Source: Anastrepha obliqua (taxonomy: Eukaryota > Arthropoda > Insecta > Diptera > Tephritidae). From it: 64,000 nucleotides of DNA. The DNA lies in contig NC_072896.1 in NCBI RefSeq assembly GCF_027943255.1, forward strand, positions 119,071,879 through 119,135,878, written 5' to 3'. Under the pieces are notes generated by a model. The model saw nothing but the letters and a program-made list of their open reading frames with translations. It searched no databases and had not been told where the DNA came from. Made by a program: the position numbers and the translations under genes. This document shows positions 33,621 through 42,598 of this stretch, in pieces. Numbering within the stretch: position 1 is the stretch's first letter; each line of letters starts with the position of its first letter.

Positions 33621-33816
33621 AACGAGCGATCAGAATTCTGCTGCTGAGACCCCGGTGATATGACAGCCCAAGTTGATCGCACAATTTTCTTTGTCACAAT
33701 AGCTAATGGCCAAACCTGGTAAATCAATCTTACTTGGAAAGCGAACAGCGATCGGCACTTTGGTGTGAGTCGGCTCTAAGCCAGCTAATTTCACCGTTCA
33801 CCGTTTGGGGCTGACA

Positions 33817-33890
33817 TAAATCGGAGGTGCCTCATGCACAGCATAAACTGTAGGAGTAGCTCAGGCAAACACCTAACACATTTTTTATAT
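33817..33890 (+). repeat. possible SINE tail
   Basis: GTAGGAGTAGCTCAGGCAAA and CACCTAACA followed by T-rich sequence resemble the 3' part of the tRNA-derived SINE, also seen on the minus strand at about 53960-54020. Short and diverged. Confidence 0.4.
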
Positions 33891-34263
33891 ATTTATGTGC
33901 ATATGTATGTGTATATATGCCGCACACATTTTGTAGTGTTTGTACATAAATGACTTTCCCTGCACATGCCCCAAAATTTAGCCCCAGCAGATGAAATGCG
34001 CTAAAGTTTATTTAGAAAATGCCTTTCGATTCTCCATAGTAGATTGCATTCAAATTCATTCATTGTTATTATTCGGTGATTTGTTTATTTGTAGCTTAAA
34101 AGAAATAAAATATTATAGATTAAGTCACGAACAATTTTCCCAAAAGTGGATTTCATCAGGGAATTTGGCGCGCTTGATTCGTTTGTAGCTTGGGGAGAAA
34201 TGCAGCTGTAAGTTGGTTTTAGAGTTAAGTGCATTTTGTGTGGGTGCATTAGGGTCCTTCATA

Positions 34264-34671
34264 TTTTTCAAATTTCAATCTTTGATAGGTGGTAGCGACG
34301 CTTGAAACTAAATCTAAAAAAATAAAAATAATTTTATAAAATATTTTAATCTAAATAAAATTTTATTATGAATTTTATAAAAAAATATTAAAAATGGTTA
34401 TAAAATCTTATTAAAAATTATTATAAAATTTTTATTTTTTTTTATCTAAAAATATTAAAAAATTTTATAAAAATTGTATACAAAATTTTAATCTACATAC
34501 AATTTTTATTTTTTTTTTCAAAAAATATTAAAAATGTTTATTAAGTCTTATTAAACATTTTAATTTTTTTTTTAATTTTTTATTTTTTTTTTTATCTAAA
34601 AATATTATAAAGTTTTAATTTTTTCTAGATTTAGTTTCAGGCGTCGTTACCACCTATCAAAGTTTGAAAAA
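34264..34671. mobile_element. MITE with about 50-bp terminal inverted repeats
   Basis: The left arm TTTGATAGGTGGTAGCGACG followed by CTTGAAACTAAATCTA is matched by the inverted right arm ending 34671 (GATTTAGTTTCAGGCGTCGT, TACCACCTATCAAA). The 300-bp interior is A/T with repeated AAAATTTTAT motifs. A similar single end may lie at 46640-46672. No coding capacity. Confidence 0.8.
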
Positions 34672-35149
34672 ATTATATTACGCTTTCCTACAAGTTATCG
34701 TATACGAAATACTTGGCTTAGTTATAAAAAAGTGATAAATATTGGGATTGAACATCTTCGGACGGAACGGTAAGTTCTTATCCCTTCTTTCACAAGCACT
34801 GACAAAGTAATGATCAACGCGCTGACATAAGGATTGCACCCCGTGAGTTATGTTTTGCCGGGCAATGCGAAAAATTACAGACAAAAGTAAAGTAAAGTAC
34901 CGTTAAAATTTTTTCTGGTAACAATTGTCTGATTTATTTCCCACTAGCCTTTTTTTAATTTATAAAAATTCTGAAGGTTGACTTTTGTATTTAACGCCTT
35001 TGCAACACTTCGTGTAATTCGATTTTTTTTATCGAAACGTTTGGTAATTTTTAGCATAAACTTACATACCTTACGAACCTTATTTGTTCTTTTTCCAGTG
35101 AGTTAAAAATCTCATCTCACCCACAGGTTGGAATTGACTCTTAAAAATT

Positions 35150-35747
35150 TTCGTGCGATGATTTATTACAATTTTCGACGTGGATCAATGCACTCCGATC
35201 GACTTACTTCGACTTTTGGTGTTGAATCACCACATTGAGCGACTTCGAGACGCTAATACAACGAGTTCCAACGTGGCCGTTGATCCTTGCAAGATGAATT
35301 TCGTGAAGGCCATCTAAGAAGGGTTTGTTGTGGTGTCAGAAACAATAAAAGCTATGTCTCAATTGATACTGAAAGATTGTCATGGGGCATATCGCGATAT
35401 GAAGACATCCTCGGGCATTAGTGGGACTAGGATACATTCAATATTGCATGAACATTTGGCCGTCAAGAAGATTGGTTCTTCCGCATAATTTGATAATTTC
35501 CCAAAAAAATACTCGTGTTGATTGGTGTAAAGAAATGTTGAGGATACTCGACTGCTGTGGCTCAAAGCACGTCTACTACCACATCGTAACAAGCATCTAT
35601 GCAAATGAGATGGAAGCAGAGCAGCAATCGACGCTATGCGAGTTCCCCGACGAGCTTAATTCAATTCGCGGAAGAAGGACCGTAAAGCAAATGGGCGCCT
35701 CTGCTTTCAGCAAATCTGGTCACCTCGCTATTGCACCACGAAAGTAA
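35150..35747 (+). pseudogene. mariner transposase N-terminal relic
   Basis: Plus-strand remnants in several frames: MIYYNFRRGSMHSD (HTH start), DELNSIFG-like text, RDMKTSSGISGTRIHSILHE, then LPHNLIISQKNTRVDWCKEM, SKHVYYHIVTSIYA (decayed first catalytic motif), GRRTVKQMGASAFSKSGHLA. It stops at about 35747 where another mariner begins. Inactive. Confidence 0.72.
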
Positions 35748-35759
35748 CTTAAAACAATC

Positions 35760-36676
35760 AGTTCTGAGTGTTTTTTCCTTGCCACAAGTTTTCGGTGAAT
35801 TAAGTAAACCCAACTAACCAACCGAGATCACGGAGAGGATAGCGTGAGTGTAAAGACTGCCCAAAAGTGGTTTTCAAAATTCCGAAGTGGTAACTGCGAC
35901 GTGGTGGATGGCCCGCGCGCTGGTCGTCCTGAAGTCTTTAAGTCGGACGCCTTGCTCGAACTCGTGGATCGATATGATAGCTCAGAGGTTAAATTCATCG
36001 CATGGAATAGTTCACAGGTACCTGGTTCAGTTGGGGAAGGTTTGAAACCAGGGAAAATGGGTTCCGCATATACTTTCCGTCGCCAACCTTCAGCAGAGAG
36101 TGAATGTGTGTTCTCAGCTGCTGCAATGGCTTGAAAATGAAAGTTTTTTGAACCTTCACCCCAAGAAGATTCTCCTGTCTATTTGGTGGGATATGACCGG
36201 TATTGTTTATTATGAACTTCTGGAACCAAACCAGACGATAACTGCTGATTATTATTCCCATCAGCTGTCAAACCTGAATCAGGCACTTAAAACAAATCGA
36301 CCGTCTTTAGTGAATAGATGCAAAGTTTTGTTTCACCACGACAACGCAAGACCTCATACCGCAAGGCAAAAATTAGGCAAGCTGAACGAGCTCGGATATT
36401 GCACCTTGTCATTATCACCTTTTCCGTGGACTTCAATCCCATATGAGTAACAAGAACTACTCCTCAAAAGAAGCTTTAAAAAGGGATATCGAAGCGTATT
36501 TTGGCTCCAAGGACAAACAATTTTTTGAGCAGGGAATTAAAAATTTGCCTAAACGTTTGGAAGACATTGTAAATAATGAAGGAACATATATTATTGATTA
36601 ATAAATACTTTAAACATCTTTTTTATTAATTTTGAAACCACTTTTTAAAAACGCACGAACTTATGGACTAACCTGA
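35760..36676 (+). mobile_element. mariner (mauritiana-like) relic
   Basis: Second mariner, immediately 3' of the previous relic. It keeps KTAQKWFSKFRSGN and DGPRAGRP (HTH), IWWDMTGIVYYELLEPNQTI, HHDNARPHTA (second Asp), and in another frame CHYHLFRGLQ, then FFEQGIKNLPKRLEDIVNN and a stop near 36600. A mariner-like 3' end CGAACTTATGGACTAACC stands before 36676. The left terminus is not found. Confidence 0.78.
36100..36600 (+). pseudogene. mariner transposase core fragment
   Basis: Open frame 36100-36450 carries the middle of the catalytic core (NLHPKKILLSIWWDMTGIVY to HHDNARPHTARQKLGKLNEL). A small deletion and frameshift follow; the next frame reads CHYHLFRG where mariner has S-D-Y-H-L-F, so the third Asp position is His. 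The C-terminus is otherwise well kept. Confidence 0.75.
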
Positions 36677-37313
36677 TATTTGCTTTTGCTGAAAGCCGTT
36701 ATTATATAAATTTCACACTGAAAGGCAATCTACTTTCAACAAAAAAAAAAACATGAAATAAAATAAATACACGAAAAATAAACTTAATATTTGAATGCCA
36801 AGCGAAAAATTAATACAGTCGCAATAAGCAATTTGCGAAAAATCCCATTAAATGAAACCCAGACTCAAGGAGTGAACTTCGTAGTACTATTAAAAGTGTT
36901 ATTCAGATATTTTTATTGAATTGAAACAAAATTTTTTTTTTCGCTATTCATCAACTATTTTATTCGCGCTTGAATTTCACCGTCTCAGCAAAGCTAACCA
37001 GCTGAAAATATTAATTTTGTTAATTATATTTTTATAACTTTTTTATGAACTGCTGTTATCGATCAGCTCAAACCCATTGCTAAGCCGTAGTTCATAAATT
37101 AAATTACCTTAAAGCTCGTATAATTTTATTTAAACTTGGGAGCCAATTGGCGTAATATGACGGCTATAAAGATAAGAGGATCAGTTACTTAACCCATTGA
37201 ATTATTGCCAATTTTATTATTGATATACATACATATGCGCATGCACATATAATATTTTACTAATACAAGTACATAGTATCATAGTTATTATGCAATGAGA
37301 ACAATTTGCTGTG
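36677..37313. other. unassigned non-coding stretch
   Basis: AT-rich, no motif recognised. Confidence 0.4.
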
Positions 37314-37317
37314 TTAA

Positions 37318-37700
37318 GGGGAACTGTACCTGTAAATTTTCGAAAAAAAAAAAATTGTTTTTTTCTAAAATGTTAATATAATCTTTTAAGAATATGTCAA
37401 AAAAATGTTAGAACGTAAATTTAAGTTTGATATTTCTTATATTATAGACCGTCAACCGTGATGACTCTGTTCTTCGCGTTCGAGCGCTGGGAGAGGCATA
37501 GTTACGTTGTATTCAAACTTTAGACGCGTTTTTCTCAAAACTATAATTTTCGAATTGGCGTACACGATAACTCGAAAAGTTATTGACCGATCTCCCTAAA
37601 TTTTACACACACTTTTTTATGATATTACTTTCTATGTAAATTTACAAGTTTTTGAAAATTTTTCGAAAAAATAATTTTTTCGAAGCAAAAATAGTAGGAA
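37318..37700. mobile_element. possible TTAA element E, one end only
   Basis: TTAA at 37314-37317 is followed by GGGGAACTGTACCTG, similar in character to the GGGGTTA ends of MITEs A-C. Inside, ACTTTAGACGCGTTTTTCTC at about 37517 matches the core shared by A, B and C. No inverted partner end is visible nearby. Confidence 0.5.
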
Positions 37701-38607
37701 AATTCGCCCCAAAATTCATTTTATTTAAGCATTTTATTACGCGATTTTCTTTTTTTTATTTATTGTTAATTCATATAGAAATTATGTCATTAATAAACAA
37801 AAAAAATTTGGTCACTGACGCCGATGCTACAATGCACTTTGGAAAATCGAGGAGCCTTACGGACCAAAAATCGATAATTGTTACATTTCTAAAGATTAAG
37901 TTGCGAAAATGTGCTCAAAAACCAAAAAATGTGTAAAGATGTAAATAAAATATATTTTAATATCATATACTTTTAAATATCGTGTGAAAAAAAAGTTAAA
38001 CTTAAAAATTATCAAATTCAAAATTATTTTATTCCATTTTAAATAGCTAAACGTCTTAAAATATCTATGTAAAAATAAGCTTATAACTCATAACTTTTAA
38101 CAAAACAAAATATTTAAATTATTGTCAAAGAATTAAGTAAAGCAAGTATAAAAATCAGTAAGAAGAAGTGGTACATTACAATTCGTATTAAAGAAATAGA
38201 AATAATAAACATTGTAAAAGTTAATTTTGTAACACTTTTTATTTACAAAAATTTTTTTTTAATTACGGAAAATAAGGATTAAAAACAAATTAATTAATGT
38301 TTAGTAAATCCAGGGTTTCCTCTTCGGGTTCCTTTACAATTCTTTTATAGGGTTTTCTTAAACTTGTTATAAATGGATTAGATGTATAAAGAATAGTGTG
38401 GAAAACGTCCTCATTTGTAGCTGATCGAGAGCATTTCCGAGCATGATGTAACCGGATTTTTATATAATCCTTATTACGGGACTCTTGTGCGTCTTCAGAA
38501 AGTTGGCCAATAGGAAGCACTGTAAAATGTTTTATAATACTTTCTCCATGTATTAAAATTTTGTGGACCGTAGATGGCATGTAATAGCATTTATAATTAG
38601 TCATATA

Positions 38608-39869
38608 CAGGGTTGGCCATATTAAACTGACCCATTGAGTAACCCTATAACTTTTTACTGTAATTTGAAATCTAAGGTTTACGTCAACAAGCCAAAGACA
38701 CTAGGCGCACTTAAGGGGTTAGGGGTAGTCAGAGGCTCGAAAAAATGATGATTTTCACGAATTTTTTTTTGCTACTTAATTAATTTATTTAACAAAAATA
38801 AAAACATAGCATAAAAACATCATGTTTTAACTTGACTTCACCAAATTTAAAAAAAAAAAAATTAATAATTGCAAAAGTTATCGCTGTTTGTGTGAAGCCC
38901 GTTTCTCCAGAAGTCCCTTGCGGTGAACATCACAAGTCCTTGCAGATTCATCTAAAACCAATCGGACAAGAAAAATTAGTTTTATTAATAGATAATCTTG
39001 TGCCTGATCGAAGCTTTTTTTTTTTCAAAATGAACAAAATGGCGGCCTCAGAAAATTTTTTTCCAGATTTTCGGGAAAAAACCAACAGTTAATTGTTAAA
39101 AAAAATCGAAATTTTTGAGAAAAAAAAAAATCCTTCGATCAGGCACAAGTTTTTTATGTTTTTCAAAAGCTGTATAAATTTTATTGAAATCTACGTAGCG
39201 GTTTTTAAGTTACAGTGTTCACCAGTTTGAAAAACATAGTTTTGAGAAAAACGCATTTAAAGTTTTGCTATCGGCTCCGGAGCGGCCGAGCGCCCTGTGT
39301 TAATTGTTGAATAACTTGAAAAGTATTTGTCGGATTCACTTCAAATTTTTACACAATATTTTTAAAACATTATACTTTAAGAAAATGTAAAAAAAAATAA
39401 ATCGATTTTTTGAAAATTCTGACTACCCCTAACCCCTTAAGGCCAATATCCGACGGGAAATAGCCGCCATATCGGCCGAGACGCTGGCCAAAACTATGGT
39501 AAACGCCGAAAAACGGGCACATTACGCTATACGAGCTAAGGGCGACCACTTGCGCGATATCATATTCAAAAAGTGATGTAAACGAATCTCCTTGAACTAA
39601 ATTAAATGTTTTTCACAATGAAACACAAAAAAATTTTTCTTTTTCCATATTTTTTTAATAATCACATGGGTCAGTTTAAGATGGCCAACCCTGTACATAT
39701 CCAAATACGTGCTAAGGGCGACCACTTGCGCGATATCATATTCAAAAAGTGATGTAAACGAATCTCCTTGAACTAAATTAAATGTTTTTCACAATGAAAC
39801 ACAAAAAAATGTTTCTTTTTCCATATTTTTTTAATAATCACATGGGTCAGTTTAATATGGCTAACCCTG
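38608..39869. mobile_element. Tc1/mariner-type element J, internally deleted, 3' end duplicated
   Basis: TA-flanked. The left terminus is CAGGGTTGGCCATATTAAAC (38608); the inverse terminus occurs twice, ending at 39693 and 39869, because 39533-39693 is repeated as 39709-39869. Before the duplication a frame gives NIRREIAAISAETLAKTMVN and ends in KGDHLRDIIFKK, like the C-terminus of DD41D-type transposases. It inserted into the Transib gene and later received a TTAA MITE. Confidence 0.82.
38715..39436. mobile_element. TTAA MITE B (722 bp)
   Basis: Termini GGGGTTAGGGGTAGTCAG and its inverse with flanking TTAA at 38711-38714 and 39437-39440. Core GAGAAAAACGCATTTAAAGT at about 39242. Nearly the same length as MITE A (717 bp) and a close relative of MITE C. 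Contains an 86-codon frame (38832-39092) also present in C. piggyBac or Kolobok group by TTAA habit. Confidence 0.9.
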
Positions 39870-40416
39870 TAGATCTGAACAGTTTCCATAGCATAACTAC
39901 CAAATTTCTATGAATTTATCATCATTCCCGATGAAAGAGTCTGTAGAACTATATGAAAGCGCTTAATCAAATGAATGTCGACTCCAGTAATTTTAGCTGA
40001 AATTGTAAAAAAATCGTCTGGCACTATTACCGTCATTGGTATTGCCACTTCCTTGTTGGGGCTTGGCGATTATCGATCCTAGCTCATCGCGAAAACGTCT
40101 TCGTACCAGGATTTTTTTCTCTTGCCTTAGCTGTTTATTTTTTTTACTGTGAGCTGACCATGTTTTGAAGGAAAGATTGTAGGAAATATGTATTATCATT
40201 TCCATGTAACGAATCCAGGCATTTAATGTAGATAGTCCATATTGATAAGAATCTTCATTTTCAGGCCTAGCAATCACTTTAGTTAGATCGTTCATTTCAC
40301 GTGGAGTAGCCCTAAATATTGTACATGTGGAAGCTGTTTAAGTGTCCGTCAATACTTGAGCTGCTCTGCCATCAATCATTGTTAGAAAGAGTTCATGCTT
40401 TACTTTCACTTTCTTA

Positions 40417-40687
40417 TATCGTCCCCTTAGTATAACAATAGCCTATGTGCTCATAGGCTATTATTTTTTTATTGAATTTTTGGATTCTCCATCGTCGATT
40501 TAATATGTGGTCAAAATTTTGTCAAATTCTAGTTCCACAAAGTGGGTCAAAACGTCAGTCAAAAAATAATAAATATTTACATACATAACGAGATTTGAGT
40601 GAGAGTTACTTTGGACAAAAAGTTTGAAATTCATTTTCTCAAAACATCAAAAAATTTATAGGCTATTTTAATACTAAGGGGACGATA
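40417..40687. mobile_element. small MITE H (271 bp) inside the Transib gene
   Basis: Terminal inverted repeats TATCGTCCCCTTAGTAT followed by AATAGCCTAT on both sides, about 30 bp with few mismatches. Precise removal brings the Transib frame pieces FIIKGSIY and KHELFLTMIDGR back next to each other. Interior non-coding. Confidence 0.85.
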
Positions 40688-41869
40688 TATACTTCCTTTA
40701 ATAATAAATGTTGGTTTTAAAGAATTTATTTGACACTTTATCTCATCCACGGTTTTAGTTTGTTCCGGAGTTTTTTTGCTAAATTCAATAGATATTGGTC
40801 GACAAAATCGAACAGATGAAGGTACTGGATTTTCCCACACCACATCTTCTGTTAGGTTGTCAAAATCTGTTAGGTTGTAAAATAACTGAATATTCGGAAT
40901 CCAACCAATTGCTGTTTTTTTTTTTAAATATGACTATTTTACGGGATACTTCCATCCATCTCTTATTAAACGCTGGAATGTCTTCAAAGACTTTGTAATT
41001 ATTTTTCAAAACACTTTATAAGCCATTAAAAGTTTTTCCTCCTTCAATATGAACTGTATTCCAATTATTATTATATCACGCTTAGAACACTTGAAACAAG
41101 TCATTTTATTAAATTTGTTGCATTTAACGCGCCGCGAATGTACAAATAATTTAATGCTCACATGCCACAAGAAGCGCGCATAAAAAGTTTTCGGTTTGAG
41201 GAAGTCACAAACTCCAAAGAATTTCACTAATTTCGTCTCACGCAGTAAGACAACTCAAAAGATAAAACAGTATATAGATTGCCTCTGCAGTCGCAATTGA
41301 AATTGGATTTCCATGTTTTGACTTTTTACATTTTTATCAAAAACTTTTAAAATCGCAAAAATCTGCAGCCAATTTTTATAAATGTTTCTTATTAATAATA
41401 AAGTTGCAAATCCCACTTAAATTTTAAACGTGGGGAGGCGTGGGTAACTATTGAAAGTTTCGATAAACTTAAAAAACCCTTTTTTATAACTTATGTTATT
41501 TCAAACTCTCTTTTATACTAATTTTAAAACAAATTTGAAGACATATTATTTTTTAATAATCTGCAAAAAAATAAGCTTTCCGAAAATATATAACACTTTA
41601 TATTTACTCCTACAAAGTATGACCTTAAAATCACTTTAAATGTAGTAAGGTGAAGTGGCTTCACCTGGACGTTTCCAAAAATAACAAAGATTGTCGAATG
41701 ATAAAAAATTTATTTCATATAATTTATTAATAATTTTTTTTACGATAGTTTAATTCGATCCTTAAGCTATGGGGAAAAAATAAAAAAGATGACAATAGCG
41801 AGATTTCTAAAAATCATTTTTGACATCCCGTTGTTCTACTATTTTCCATAGTGCAATGCCCATAGTGTA

Positions 41870-42598
41870 AATCCGTCATTTTAAATGATTAAAATAAAAA
41901 AAAAAATTTTATATTATTTTAATGTATAAATAAACTGTATTCCAATTTTGAAAAAAATATATTGACTTCTTCATTTTAAATAATTTTAATGAAAATCAGG
42001 GAAAATATGGCCGTTTAAAGGTATCTATCCACTTAAAACGTTTTTATATACATTTAGCACGGCTTACGGAGTATCAGGTTCAAGCACTTCAACAATTTTA
42101 AATAAGAAATATAAAAAAGAAGAATTGTTTTTATTCATACAAATAAATCGAAAATATTGTTTAGTACATAAATACTTTTAATATAAATTAGTCCATGTTA
42201 ATTTTTCTGTAATTTTAGTCGGTAAAACCTAAAAATTAAGCTCCTTTAGGCCATAATCTAAGACCAATGTGCATGAAAGAAGGCTTGTAGAGGAATTTTG
42301 GAGCTTAACTCGCCTGACAATTGCCATCCTGATTTCTAATTTCTGTTCGTGGATGTGTAAAATTCATAAGTTCCTTTATCGTTGACAGCGATTCAATGCA
42401 GATGTTGCGAAAAATTTGCCACTCTCGGCTAAAGCCACGGTCCAATTCGTCTCATTACGAAAATATCGTTCATAGCGCTCTGCAAGAATTCCCAGTTGTA
42501 TGCCACCTACATCGACTGTTCCTGCTTACACTCACACGATGATCTTCCTGCACATTTTTCCTACCTTTTTCGATATTTTTGCCAGTTACAGAAATGCA
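41870..42598. other. unassigned flank of the LOA insertion
   Basis: Non-repetitive sequence. The first 35 codons of the long frame beginning at 42496 fall here but are outside the LOA element, so they are a chance extension. The target-site copy TACAGAAATGCA stands at 42587-42598. Confidence 0.6.

Larger units (their letters stand above)
38290..41104 (-). pseudogene. Transib transposase pseudogene (RAG1-core homologue)
   Basis: Collinear pieces, minus strand. 41104-40870: MTCFKCSKRDIIIIGIQF, then DIPAFNKRWMEVSRK and NSNWLDSEYSVIL. 40843-40690: VVWENPVPSSVRFCRPISIE. 40415-39880: ELFLTMIDGR (second catalytic Asp), YQYGLSTLNAWIRYMEM, GSGNTNDGNSARRFF, then ITGVDIHLIKRFHIVLQTL. 38604-38290: YYMPSTVHKILIHG, LPIGQLSEDAQESRNKD (catalytic Glu), HARKCSRSATNEDVF. 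The HK.L.H, SE...E..NK and AR...ED pattern corresponds to the RAG1 core C-terminus as I remember it. Part of the middle, including the first Asp, is deleted; there are stops and frameshifts, one at the insertion point near 38604. Confidence 0.72.
37813..41867 (-). mobile_element. Transib-superfamily transposon fossil (RAG1-related)
   Basis: The right terminus, read on the minus strand from 41867, is CACTATGGGCATTGCACTAT, resembling the CAC-initiated termini of Transib and the heptamer of V(D)J signals. A weaker match (CAATGCACTTTGGAAAATCG) occurs near 37830 and may mark the other end. Between them, on the minus strand, lies a transposase pseudogene (41104 to 38290). It is interrupted by a 270-bp MITE (40417-40687) and a 1.26-kb Tc1/mariner-type element (38608-39869). 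The right end is better supported than the left. Confidence 0.6.

Noticed and set aside
36740..37310. Considered as a host gene promoter or exon region
   Set aside because: No open frame, splice pattern or conserved motif; simply AT-rich.
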